Shown: positions 1 through 8,481 of the stretch, in pieces
Position numbering within the stretch: position 1 is the first letter of the stretch
Layout of the letters: the number at the start of each line of letters is the position of its first letter
From: Alphaproteobacteria bacterium
Lineage (GTDB): Bacteria > Myxococcota_A > UBA796 > GCA-2862545
Direction of reading: 5' to 3'
NCBI GenBank assembly: GCA_020632885.1
Contig: JACKEQ010000022.1
Span: 1-64,000, forward strand
DNA: 64,000 bases
Notes under the pieces: generated by a model
Databases searched by the model: none
Seen by the model: the letters and a program-made list of their open reading frames with translations, nothing else
Told to the model about the DNA's origin: nothing
Translations under genes and position numbers: made by a program

Positions 1-725
1 ATCCAGAAGGCGTACCAGGCCGACGAGAAGAACAGCAGCATGACGAGCTGGAGCTGGGACGCGGTGAAGTAGTCGTAGCCCATGAGCCCGCCCGCCATGA
101 GCGCCGAAGGCAGCATGAGGGTGGACGGGAGCCACGACAGCCGGCTCGCGGTGTTCCGCTTGGAGTACTGGATGGCCGTGTAGAGGAACAGGAAGCCCGT
201 GAGCGCGCCGAAGCCGTTCCCGAGCAGCTCGCGGGTGGACTCCTCCATCTCGCGCACGTCGTCGATGAACGTGAGCGACTTCTGCCCGCCCACCGCCATG
301 ATCGCGGCGTACACGAGCACGAGCGGCGCGGCGACGCCCGCCGAGCGGCCCATGATCGGGAGCGCCTTCCCGAGCACCTCGAGGGGCCCGATCTGCTCGG
401 ACCAGCCGCGAGCCCGGGCCTCCCGCACCTTGTCGGAGGGCGTGGCCTCCACCATGTAGCGGAGGAAGCCGATGAGGTTCCCGACGGGCAGGAGCACGAA
501 GAACACGGCGTCCGAGGGCGGCCGACCGAGATCGTTGAGCCGCCAGGCCGTGGTCGGGAACTTCAGGAGCTGGAGCACGCCCATGGCCACGAGCACCGTG
601 GCCACCGGGAGACCGCCGGCCTCGGGCACCGCGGTGTTCTCCATGTTGGCGAGCAGGGCGAGCTGCGCGCCCGCCAGGACGAGCCAGCTGGCCAGATACG
701 CTCCGCGCCCGAGTCGACGATCCAT
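1..725 (-). CDS. DUF805-like multi-pass membrane protein, 3' end cut by window edge
   Basis: Translating the minus strand from an ATG at 725 gives 241 codons with no stop before the window edge, so the C terminus is missing. The protein opens with MDRRLGRGAYLASWLVLAGA and has about five hydrophobic segments. The stretch RLNDLGRPPSDAVFFVLLPV resembles the core of DUF805 inner-membrane proteins (R-x-H/N-D-x-G-R followed by a helix and P-x-x-G). A charged loop (EATPSDKVREARARG) separates the first helices from the rest. It is transcribed divergently from the downstream kinase. The membrane nature is clear from sequence; the family link is by motif memory and the function is unknown. Confidence 0.6.
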   Translation of the reverse strand, partial: MDRRLGRGAYLASWLVLAGAQLALLANMENTAVPEAGGLPVATVLVAMGVLQLLKFPTTAWRLNDLGRPPSDAVFFVLLPVGNLIGFLRYMVEATPSDKVREARARGWSEQIGPLEVLGKALPIMGRSAGVAAPLVLVYAAIMAVGGQKSLTFIDDVREMEESTRELLGNGFGALTGFLFLYTAIQYSKRNTASRLSWLPSTLMLPSALMAGGLMGYDYFTASQLQLVMLLFFSSAWYAFW

Positions 726-879
726 CGCTGCCAGGTCCTCCACCGGTCCTCTTACGCGCACCTGCCGGATGTTGTTGCGGGTGACGCGCCGGCCCCGCCG
801 TGTAACACCGGGCGGGCACCCGGGGTGATCCCTGAGTCCGGGTGCGCTATCCTTGGCCATCCCCCTCCAGACAAAGCCG

Positions 880-2550
880 ATGCTCGACACGTCCGAAGCA
901 CCATCGCCCCATCTCCCCACCCTCGACGACGGTCGCTACGTGATCAGCGGCGTGCTCGGGAAGGGCGGGAATGCGCGCGTCTACCAGGCCTGGGACACCC
1001 AGCTGCGCGCCTGGCGGGCGATCAAGGTGCTCTCGCCGGAGTTCATCGAGAACGTCGAGGTGCGGGCGCGGTTCGCCCAGGAGTCCGCCACCATGGCGCG
1101 GCTCGACCATCCGAACATCGTGAAGGTCTACGACATCTCGGACGATCCGTTCACGCCGCACATCGTGATGGAGCTCTGCGAGGGTGGCGCGATCATCGAC
1201 TGGATGAAGGTGCACGGCGCCGTGCCGCCGCAGCTCGCCATCCGGGTCATCGGCCAGATCGCGCTGGCGATCGGGGCGGCCCACGAAGAGGGCCTGATCC
1301 ACCGCGACATCAAGCCGCAGAACATCCTCATCGACCAGTACGGGATCGCGAAGCTCACCGACTTCGGCATCGCGCGCGTGGAGGACAACAGCCTCACGCA
1401 GGCGGGCGCCACCATGGGCACCTACGCGTTCATGGCGCCCGAGCAGCGCCACGACTCCACGTCCGTGGACGAGCGCACCGACATCTACAGCCTCGGGGCC
1501 ACGCTCTTCACCCTCACGCGCGTGAAGACCACCACGGAGCTCTTCGTCGCCGAGCCGGACGACCCGCTCTTCGACGGACTGCCCGAGGCGCTCGTCCAGT
1601 TCATCCTCAAGACGTGCTCCTACCGTCCCAAGGACCGCCCGCAGACGATCCAGGCGTTCATCGAGGGCCTCCTCGAGGTGGCCTCGGTGCTGCCGCCCGA
1701 TCCGAAGGAGACCCCGCCGATCCAGGCGCTCGCCAAGCCCCTGCCCGTGCGGCCGCCCGACGACCTGCCCAACCTCGACCAGCTCGAGGACCTCCTGAAG
1801 GCCCTCGCCCTCGGTGAGGAGTCCCAGGCGCACACCACGGGCGGGTCGTCCATCGACTCCACCACGCTCGGGAGCCTGCGCACGCCGCGTCCGCCGCCCA
1901 CGCCTCCCCCGTCGGGCAGCATGGACAGCGACCCGTTCGAGCTCCTGCGCGACGCCGACCTGCCGGCACCTCCGCCCACCCCCACGCCGCCTCCGCCGCG
2001 CCCCCGCGCCGAGCGCACCGCCACGCCGGCGCCCGTCGCTGCGCCCGTGTCGGTGCAGGAGCCCGAGGAGGAGCCTGCACCCCCGGCTCTCGTGGAGAAG
2101 TCCGGCACATCGTGGGCCACCGTGGCCGCGCTCGCCGTGGGGGTCGTGGGGCTCGGGCTGGCGCTCTCGGGCGTCGTGGTGGTCTACGGGTCCGTGCGGG
2201 TCACGGGCGCGCAGACCGAGGTGCGGAAGGCCGAGCGCGAGCTCGTCACCACCGTGCTCAGCGCGGCGCCCGCCATCCCGCAGCTCCAGGATCCCGACAC
2301 GCTGCGCACCCTGTACTTCCAGGTCCAGGACGGCGAGCCGGCCCAGGCGGCCCGCAGCGCGCGCGCCTTCGCGGGTGTGGTGGAGCGCTCGGTGGCCACC
2401 AGCAGCCCCCAGGGCGACGCGATCCTGCTGTCCCGCAACGTGCTCACGGCGGTCGATCGGGTGGAGGCCGCGGATGCCGCGTGGGAGGCCGCTTCCGAGA
2501 CCCTGCCGGGGCACCTCGCCGTGGCGCTGGGGCTGGCTTCATCCCCTTGA
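880..2550 (+). CDS. membrane-anchored eukaryotic-type Ser/Thr protein kinase
   Basis: Phosphorylates protein Ser/Thr in the cytoplasm, probably in a signalling cascade. Numbered from the ATG, the glycine loop GKGGNARVY is near residues 27-35, the ATP lysine is in RAIKVL (about 49), the catalytic loop is HRDIKPQN (about 141-148), DFG is at about 161-163 and the APEQ motif at about 186-189. A Pro/Thr-rich linker (about 300-405) leads to one TM helix (about 413-435) and a roughly 115-residue external tail of unknown role. A TTG nine codons upstream (853) is an alternative start; neither start has a convincing ribosome binding site. The kinase call is firm; substrate and signal cannot be told from sequence. 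Confidence 0.93.
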   Translation: MLDTSEAPSPHLPTLDDGRYVISGVLGKGGNARVYQAWDTQLRAWRAIKVLSPEFIENVEVRARFAQESATMARLDHPNIVKVYDISDDPFTPHIVMELCEGGAIIDWMKVHGAVPPQLAIRVIGQIALAIGAAHEEGLIHRDIKPQNILIDQYGIAKLTDFGIARVEDNSLTQAGATMGTYAFMAPEQRHDSTSVDERTDIYSLGATLFTLTRVKTTTELFVAEPDDPLFDGLPEALVQFILKTCSYRPKDRPQTIQAFIEGLLEVASVLPPDPKETPPIQALAKPLPVRPPDDLPNLDQLEDLLKALALGEESQAHTTGGSSIDSTTLGSLRTPRPPPTPPPSGSMDSDPFELLRDADLPAPPPTPTPPPPRPRAERTATPAPVAAPVSVQEPEEEPAPPALVEKSGTSWATVAALAVGVVGLGLALSGVVVVYGSVRVTGAQTEVRKAERELVTTVLSAAPAIPQLQDPDTLRTLYFQVQDGEPAQAARSARAFAGVVERSVATSSPQGDAILLSRNVLTAVDRVEAADAAWEAASETLPGHLAVALGLASSP

Positions 2551-2655
2551 ATCGCCGGATGAAGGCCGGGTGACAGACGGGGGCGTAGTCGTTCGGGAAC
2601 ACATCGGTTACCGTGTCGCCGAACGCGAGCACATCCTCGCGTGAGAGGAGACACC

Positions 2656-3264
2656 ATGAACTTCAAGACCGCCGCCCTCGTCGGGCTGACGCTCTCCCTG
2701 TTCGGCTGCCCCGGCGGGGACACCGAGGAGCCCACGGCCACCGAGCCCACCGACGACACCGCCCCCACCGGCGACACCGAGCCGCCGCCGCCGCCGACGC
2801 CGGACCCCACGTTCGACGTGAACCTCGTCGATGGCCCCGGCCCGGACGACGGCAGCCTCGAGGCCGACCAGATGATCGTCACCGTGACGAACCCCCCCGC
2901 GGGCACCTGGTACTTCGGCTACGGCCAGACCGCGACCGAGGCCGCCAACGGCCAGGGCTGGTTCGGTGAGGACTGCCTCACCGGCGACACCTGTCACGAG
3001 ATCCCCGCCGCCACGGACGTCGGTGGCACCCCCACGTCCACGCTCACGCTCGACCGCGTCGCCACGATCCCCGAGGTGACCGGCGGTGTGAACAAGATGC
3101 TGCTCCAGGTCGACAACCCGCCCAGCGCCACGCCGGACCTCACGTTCTACATCGGCGCCCAGACGGACCCCGACACCTGCTACGTGTTCGGTCACGACCC
3201 GTCCTACTACGCCACGCTCGGCTGCATGGATCCCGGCACCGCCGCCACGCACAACGACATCTGA
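2656..3264 (+). CDS. secreted lipoprotein, tandem paralogue 1
   Basis: A 202-aa putative lipoprotein. The start is the ATG preceded by AGGAG at the usual distance; a GTG 15 bases upstream is in frame but less likely. MNFKTAALVGLTLSLFGC is a signal peptide ending in a lipobox. A Thr/Pro/Asp-rich linker (TEEPTATEPTDDT, then PPPPPTPDPTFDV) leads to a domain of about 150 residues with WYFGYGQT, GWFGEDCLTGDTCHEIP and FYIGAQTDPDTCYVFGHD. Its cysteines look paired. The next gene encodes the same domain. I do not recognise the domain; envelope location is inferred from the lipobox. Confidence 0.8.
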   Translation: MNFKTAALVGLTLSLFGCPGGDTEEPTATEPTDDTAPTGDTEPPPPPTPDPTFDVNLVDGPGPDDGSLEADQMIVTVTNPPAGTWYFGYGQTATEAANGQGWFGEDCLTGDTCHEIPAATDVGGTPTSTLTLDRVATIPEVTGGVNKMLLQVDNPPSATPDLTFYIGAQTDPDTCYVFGHDPSYYATLGCMDPGTAATHNDI

Positions 3265-3265
3265 C

Positions 3266-3925
3266 GTGTCGGGGGGCCATGCTCTCCGTCGCACCGAGGC
3301 GTCCGGGTCCGTCCCGGGCGCCTCGCGTCGTCTGGGGCTCGTGTTCCTGGCGCTCGTGGGCTGCCAGGGCGTCGCGGTGCTCGAGCCGATCCCCGACCAG
3401 GCCGGCACCCCCGACACCGGCGACTCCGCGAATCCGCTGGACAAGGTGGTCCCGCCCACCCCTCCCGCACCCCGGCCGCGCTTCGACGTCACCCTGACCG
3501 ACGCCGACGGCGCCGTCGACATCGGCCTGGACGCGGACACCCTGACGATCACCCTCGACGACGTTCCGGGGGGTCCGTGGTTCTTCGGCTACGGCCAGAC
3601 CCAGATCGGGCCTTTCCTCGGCTGGTTCGGCGAGGACTGCTACACGGGGGACTTCTGTCATCCCCTGCAGCCCGCCGAAGCACTCGGGAACGGCCGCCGC
3701 CGGTCGGTCACCACGCTCACCCGTGTCGGCTCCATCGGCGCCATCGTGGAGGGGTCGACCACCCTGCTGCCCGTGGACTTCCCGGAGGACGCCACCCCGG
3801 ACTGCACGTTCTACATCGGGTCCCAGACCGAGCCCGACGTGTGCTTCGTGTTCGGCGACGACCGGTCGCACTACGCAACGCTGAACTGCGTCGACCCCGG
3901 CGCGGACGCCACCACCAACCAGTGA
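3266..3925 (+). CDS. secreted lipoprotein, tandem paralogue 2
   Basis: A 219-aa paralogue of the gene just upstream, starting one base after its stop. The GTG at the ORF start is used because the lipoprotein signal (RRLGLVFLALVGC) needs the preceding basic residues; an internal GTG would leave too short a signal. After a linker (GTPDTGDSANPLDKVVPP) the same domain follows: WFFGYGQTQ, GWFGEDCYTGDFCHPLQ, TFYIGSQTEPDVCFVFGDD. Spacing of the conserved Cys residues matches paralogue 1, so this looks like a local duplication followed by divergence, with the pair probably cotranscribed. Function unknown. Confidence 0.75.
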   Translation: MSGGHALRRTEASGSVPGASRRLGLVFLALVGCQGVAVLEPIPDQAGTPDTGDSANPLDKVVPPTPPAPRPRFDVTLTDADGAVDIGLDADTLTITLDDVPGGPWFFGYGQTQIGPFLGWFGEDCYTGDFCHPLQPAEALGNGRRRSVTTLTRVGSIGAIVEGSTTLLPVDFPEDATPDCTFYIGSQTEPDVCFVFGDDRSHYATLNCVDPGADATTNQ

Positions 3926-3928
3926 GCC

Positions 3929-5206
3929 TCAGGCGGACGCGGGGATCCCGAGCACCGTCACCGAGGCCGCGATCAGCGCCAGAACGCCACCGGCGACCAT
4001 GAAGACCCGCCGATGCTCGGCGTCCTCGCGCTCGAGCGCCGTGGCGACCGTCACCAGGCACTGCAGCGCGTAGAACAGCGCGAAGGCCCTCGACGCCACG
4101 CTGATCACCGAGAGCACGTCCGTCAGCCAGGTGACCCCGATCGCCAGCCCGCCCACCACCAGGTACACCCAGCGGGGCGAGAGACGGTCGCCCACGATGG
4201 TCTCCATGAGCCCCACGCAACCCGCGTCGTCCGCGACGGCTGCGTTCAGCTGGCTCCCGATGGCCGCCACGACGATGAGCGTCGGGAGCACCGTGGCCAC
4301 GGGCCCCACGAGGCCCACGATGGCCGTGACGTCCGCCGAGAGGCCCCCGTGCAGCAGCGGGAGCATGAGGGTCACGAACAGCACGTAGATCGCGGCAGAC
4401 GCGAGCTGCGCGATGCGCATCGTGGCCACGCGCTCCTCGGGCGGGTGCTCAGCGCCGAGGAACCGGGAGGTCTCGAAGCCCTGCACGACGATCAGGAGCC
4501 CCATCATCACCCGCACCGCGTGGGTGGGCGTGCCCTCCACGGGCAGGTCCGGGAGCGCGAGGGAGCCGTCGAGGGCGAGCCCGACGTCGTGCACCAGCAG
4601 GCCCACGAGGAGCGCCGCGATGGTGCCGAGGTTCAGGCTCACCACCGCCGTCTCGAGCTTCTCGAGGGCCGACAGACCCCAGAGCGAGCCCGCCGTGGCG
4701 ATGGCCCCGAGCACCACGGTCGTGCCCGTGCGCGCCAGCATGGGGTCCTGCATGCCCAGCCGGTCGAGCACGAAGGCCGCGAGGAGCTGCAGGTAGTACG
4801 ACACCGACACGACGTACGCCCCGGCGAGCACGAGGTGCGAGGCCTTCTCCAGGGTGCGTGCCACGCGCTCCTCTCCGAGCGCCCAGGTGGACTTCGCGCT
4901 GTCGCAGTGTCCGCGGTGGGCGTGGTGCTCGCCCTGCCGACCCTCCACGATGGGCTCTGCATACCGGATGTTGAACCGGATCATGGCGCCCAGCCCGTAC
5001 GCCGCGACCAACAACCCCACCATGGCGAGCGGCGCCCACACCCCCGTCACGGCCGCGACGAGCGGCGCCGACACCAGGAATCCGCTCCCCATGATGGACG
5101 ACAGCGGGGTCACCGTGGCCTTCCACGCCCGGGAGCTCCGCAGGGCCGGGGTGAGGGCGAGCACGGCGGTGACGACGAGGGCCACGGCCAGCACGGTGGT
5201 GTTCAA
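3929..5206 (-). CDS. APC-like inner-membrane transporter
   Basis: A 425-aa polytopic membrane protein with about 11-12 hydrophobic segments. The TTG at 5206 is chosen because GGAGG sits just upstream; the frame stays open for another 28 codons but those look non-coding. The early glycine-rich helix (SSIMGSGFLVSAPLVAAV) and the mid-protein QGFETSRFLG resemble the unwound helices 1 and 6 of APC-superfamily amino acid permeases. A His-rich cytoplasmic loop (EGRQGEHHAHRGHCDS) could bind metal. It converges with the lipoprotein pair, leaving only 3 bases between genes. Membrane transporter is well supported; the substrate is not. Confidence 0.7.
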   Translation of the reverse strand: MNTTVLAVALVVTAVLALTPALRSSRAWKATVTPLSSIMGSGFLVSAPLVAAVTGVWAPLAMVGLLVAAYGLGAMIRFNIRYAEPIVEGRQGEHHAHRGHCDSAKSTWALGEERVARTLEKASHLVLAGAYVVSVSYYLQLLAAFVLDRLGMQDPMLARTGTTVVLGAIATAGSLWGLSALEKLETAVVSLNLGTIAALLVGLLVHDVGLALDGSLALPDLPVEGTPTHAVRVMMGLLIVVQGFETSRFLGAEHPPEERVATMRIAQLASAAIYVLFVTLMLPLLHGGLSADVTAIVGLVGPVATVLPTLIVVAAIGSQLNAAVADDAGCVGLMETIVGDRLSPRWVYLVVGGLAIGVTWLTDVLSVISVASRAFALFYALQCLVTVATALEREDAEHRRVFMVAGGVLALIAASVTVLGIPASA

Positions 5207-5234
5207 GGTGGCCTCCGGACACCACCGTAACGAA

Positions 5235-5320
5235 CGGCCGCTCTCAGCGACCCGCGACGCGGCTAACCGCGCGATAGACCCCGGCAGCACCGGCCGCTCT
5301 CAGCGACCCGCGACGCGGCT
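5235..5320. repeat. 30-bp perfect direct repeat, two copies
   Basis: A 30-base unit beginning CGGCCGCTCTCAGCGACCCG occurs at 5235-5264 and again at 5291-5320, separated by 26 bases. The flanks also share GGTGGCCTC(C/G)GGAC (at 5207 before copy 1 and at 5326 after copy 2). It lies upstream of the transporter start and the next divergent gene, so it may be a regulatory duplication or replication slippage product. Confidence 0.85.
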
Positions 5321-5441
5321 GCGCCAGGTGGCCTCGGGACCTCCCGGCCCCGCCACCTCCGCCAGGCACGCCCCGAGGTTCGAGCTCCTGGAGTGCACGC
5401 GCTGAGCGGAGGCACGCCGTCCGCCAGGTTACCGGCCCCCC

Positions 5442-5717
5442 ATGTGGTTCCTCCTCCTCGCGTGCCTCACCCCCGACCCGCCGGATCCCGCGCCCCCGGG
5501 CTGCGCGGTCTGCACGCCCGGCACGTACTGCGTCGCCACGATCCCCGACGTCGGCGAGGACCCCACCGTCACCACCTGCCTGCCCGTGCCCGACGACTGC
5601 GGCGACACGCTCCGGTGCGGCGACAACACCTGTCGCGCGCTGGCCCACGCAGGCTGCCCGTTCGGTACCGCCGCCTCCACGTGCGAGGCGCGGCGCATCA
5701 CCTGCATCCCCGAGTGA
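5442..5717 (+). CDS. small Cys-rich secreted lipoprotein
   Basis: A 91-aa protein beginning MWFLLLACLTPDPPDPAPPG, a very short signal ending in a lipobox-like LLAC. The mature part contains ten more Cys residues in closely spaced pairs (CAVCTPGTYC, DDCGDTLRCGDNTC), as in small disulphide-stabilised extracellular proteins. It ends 5 bases before the next gene and is probably first in a three-gene run with it and the DUF255 lipoprotein. No family recognised. Confidence 0.6.
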   Translation: MWFLLLACLTPDPPDPAPPGCAVCTPGTYCVATIPDVGEDPTVTTCLPVPDDCGDTLRCGDNTCRALAHAGCPFGTAASTCEARRITCIPE

Positions 5718-5722
5718 CCCCC

Positions 5723-6295
5723 ATGTGGCTGCTCCTCGCGTCCGCGTGGGCCAACGAGCCTGCCGAAGACGACGTCCCCACCCAGCACTTCCGCGAGATC
5801 GTCTTCGCCGAGGCCCCGGAGAAGGCTCAGCGCGACAAGCTGGTCCGCAAGGCCCTCCGCACCAGCCGCAGCCTGAACGGCGGCAAGGACTGGGGGCGCA
5901 CGATGTGCTTCGTGTTCAACGGCCCCGTCGAGCCGGGCGCGCTCGAGACCGCCCTGCGCAAGGCCCGCCTGGACGGGGAGATCCGCGAGGCCCGCGGCTG
6001 CGACGAGCCCCCGCCCGAGGCCTTCATCCCGCCGGCACCCGCCGCCGTGCGTCGCGTCACCCTGTTCGAGGGCTTCGAGCCCGTCATCGTGCGGAAGGCG
6101 TTCACCTACCTGCTCGACGGCGACTACGGCGTGGGTGGGCTCTACATCGCCCACGAGAAGTCCGACCGCCTCTGCCTCGAGCTGGAGCGCGAGGTCCCCG
6201 ACGACGAGCTCACCTCCCTCCTGTCCACCGCCCCCATCCGGGTCGTCGACATCGCGCGCACGGCCGACTGCGCGGAGGCCCTCGCCACCCCATGA
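5723..6295 (+). CDS. secreted protein of unknown function
   Basis: A 190-aa protein starting at the ATG of MWLLLASAWANEPAEDD, a signal peptide with an SAWA|NE-type cleavage site. Longer in-frame extensions upstream overlap the preceding gene and look non-coding. The mature part is basic-acidic with two regions of similar flavour (FREIVFAEAPEKAQRDKLVRK and LFEGFEPVIVRKAFTYLLDG) and three scattered Cys. Its stop overlaps the start of the DUF255 gene (ATGA), so the two are translationally coupled. No known domain recognised. Confidence 0.65.
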   Translation: MWLLLASAWANEPAEDDVPTQHFREIVFAEAPEKAQRDKLVRKALRTSRSLNGGKDWGRTMCFVFNGPVEPGALETALRKARLDGEIREARGCDEPPPEAFIPPAPAAVRRVTLFEGFEPVIVRKAFTYLLDGDYGVGGLYIAHEKSDRLCLELEREVPDDELTSLLSTAPIRVVDIARTADCAEALATP

Positions 6296-8481
6296 TCCTC
6301 CTCTGGCTCCTGGCCTGCACGCCCGCTCCGGAGCCACCGCCCGGCGTCGACCCCGTGCTCCTGCCGGCCGACGTGCGCGACCGCCTGGAGGCCCGGCTCG
6401 ACCGGGAGCTCGCCCAGGGCTGGCAGCCCCACACGCCGAACGTCTGGGCCGCCACGGGCCGCCCGATGTACACGAACCGCCTGATCGAGGCCACGAGCCC
6501 CTACCTGCGCCAGCACGCCCACGATCAGGTGTCCTGGATGGCCTGGGGACCCGAGGCCCTCGAGCTCGCGGCCCGCACCGGTCGCCCGATCTTCCTGTCC
6601 ATCGGCTACGCCACGTGCCACTGGTGCCACGTCATGCAGGAGGAGTCCTTCCGCGACGCGGACATCGCGGCCCTGATCAACAGCCGCTTCGTGCCCATCA
6701 AGGTGGACCGCGAGACCCGACCGGACCTCGACCAGCTCTACATGGACGCCGTGCTCGCCATGAACGGCAGCGGCGGCTGGCCGGCCACCCTCGTGCTCGA
6801 CCCCGCCGGACGCCCGTTCTTCGCCACCACCTACGTCCCGCCCCACGACGGCGACCGCGGGCGCGCCAAGGGCCTGCAGACCCTCCTCCAGGAGATCGCG
6901 CACGCCTGGGCCACCGACCGCACCCGGATCGACGAGGTCGCCGCGTCCCTGGCCGCCCACCTCGCCACCGACCGCACCACGCCCCCCGCAGGGCTCCCCG
7001 GCCCCACGATCCTCGGCGCCACCGTCCGCGCGGCCGCTGAGAGCTGGGATGCCGAGCACGGCGGGGTCGCCGCACGCCAGCGCTTCTGGAGCTCCACACC
7101 GCTGCGCGCCCTGCTGGTCGCGGCCTCCGCGGGTGACGAGGAGGCGAAGGCGCTCGCGCTGCAGACCCTCGACGCCATGGCGCTCGGTGGTGTGTACGAC
7201 CACGTCGCCGGGGGCTTCCACAGGTACACCGTCGATCCGGCCTGGAAGATCCCCCACTTCGAGAAGATGCTCTACGACCAGGCCCAGCTCGCCCGCATCT
7301 ACGGCGAGGCCTTCCAGCTCACGGGTGACGTCCGGTACGCGGCCGTGGTGGAGGAGACCCTCGAGGCCATGGTGCGGGATCTGGGGGTCGACGGCGGAGG
7401 GTTCGCCAGCGCTACGGACGCCGACAGCATGGGCCCCGACGGCCACCGTGCGGAGGGGGCCTTCGCGACCTGGACGCAGGACGAGCTCCGGTTCGTCCTG
7501 GGCGACCGCACCGACGCGTTCGCCGCGACCTGGGTGGACCCCGAGGCCGTCGTGGACGGACGCTACGTGCTCCACCCCCGCGGCCCGCTCGACCCCGCGG
7601 CCCGGAAGGCCTTCCGCAAGGACCGCCTCGCCCTGCTCCTCGCGCGCCGCCAGCGTCCGGCACCCGCCCGCGACGACAAGGTGCTGACGGCCTGGAACGG
7701 CCTCGCGATCAGCGCCCTGGCCTACGACGGCTGGCTGCTCCGCCAGGAGCTCTGGCTCGCGGAGGCCCGCACAGCGGCCGAGAGGCTGCTGGAGGCCCGT
7801 ATGGACGGCCGCCCCGTGCGGGTCGCGGGTCCCGGAGAGCCCGGGGGCACGGCCTTCCTCGACGACCACGCCTTCCTCCTCGAGGGCCTCGTGGCGCTGT
7901 TCGAGGCCACCGGCGAGCGGCGCTGGCTCGACGATGCGGTCGCTCTCGAGGCCGTCACCCGCGCGCGCTTCGGCATGCCCGAGGGTCCGTGGGCCTTCAC
8001 ACCCGACGACGGCGAGACCCTCCTGGCCCGCCGCCGTCCCGTCGACGACCAGGCGCTGCCGAGCCCGAACAGCGCCCTGCTCGTCGCGCTCTGGAAGCTG
8101 GCCGCCCTCACCGGCGACGACGGCTACCGCGAGCGCGCCGACGCCATCGCGCGGGGCATCCCCTTCGAGCGCGCGCCGCTGGCCTTCGCCGAGGGCATCG
8201 TCGCCCTCGAGTCCCGCCACCGCCCCCTCCGGGAGATCGTGCTCGTGACGGCCGAGGGCGAGCGCTCGAGCGGCCTGCACGCCGCCATCCGCACGCTCCA
8301 CCCGTCCCGCCGGGTGCTCGTGCAGCAGACCGAGGGCGCACCGCCCGTGGTGCCCCTCGCCGCCGGGAAGGTCCGCCTCGACGGGCCCACCGTCTACGTC
8401 TGCCAGGGCGGCGTCTGCGAGCAGCCGCTCACCGATCCCGCCACCCTGGCCGCGCTGCTCAGCGGGAGGTCTCGACCCTGA
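6292..8481 (+). CDS. thioredoxin/DUF255-domain protein (YyaL/SSP411 family), lipoprotein form
   Basis: A 729-aa member of the family that joins an N-terminal thioredoxin-like DUF255 domain to an (alpha/alpha)6-barrel resembling N-acylglucosamine epimerases. The redox-type motif CHWCHVM is at about residues 109-115, inside the family signature YATCHWCHVMQEESF; NGSGGWPATLVLDP follows. The barrel shows GGVYDHVAGGFHRYTVD, WKIPHFEKMLYDQAQL and DDKVLTAWNGLAI, all typical. Unlike the common cytoplasmic forms, this copy begins MILLWLLACTPAPEPPPG, a lipobox, so it is predicted to sit on the envelope. The ATG overlaps the previous stop. The biochemical role of the family is poorly defined. Confidence 0.92.
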   Translation: MILLWLLACTPAPEPPPGVDPVLLPADVRDRLEARLDRELAQGWQPHTPNVWAATGRPMYTNRLIEATSPYLRQHAHDQVSWMAWGPEALELAARTGRPIFLSIGYATCHWCHVMQEESFRDADIAALINSRFVPIKVDRETRPDLDQLYMDAVLAMNGSGGWPATLVLDPAGRPFFATTYVPPHDGDRGRAKGLQTLLQEIAHAWATDRTRIDEVAASLAAHLATDRTTPPAGLPGPTILGATVRAAAESWDAEHGGVAARQRFWSSTPLRALLVAASAGDEEAKALALQTLDAMALGGVYDHVAGGFHRYTVDPAWKIPHFEKMLYDQAQLARIYGEAFQLTGDVRYAAVVEETLEAMVRDLGVDGGGFASATDADSMGPDGHRAEGAFATWTQDELRFVLGDRTDAFAATWVDPEAVVDGRYVLHPRGPLDPAARKAFRKDRLALLLARRQRPAPARDDKVLTAWNGLAISALAYDGWLLRQELWLAEARTAAERLLEARMDGRPVRVAGPGEPGGTAFLDDHAFLLEGLVALFEATGERRWLDDAVALEAVTRARFGMPEGPWAFTPDDGETLLARRRPVDDQALPSPNSALLVALWKLAALTGDDGYRERADAIARGIPFERAPLAFAEGIVALESRHRPLREIVLVTAEGERSSGLHAAIRTLHPSRRVLVQQTEGAPPVVPLAAGKVRLDGPTVYVCQGGVCEQPLTDPATLAALLSGRSRP

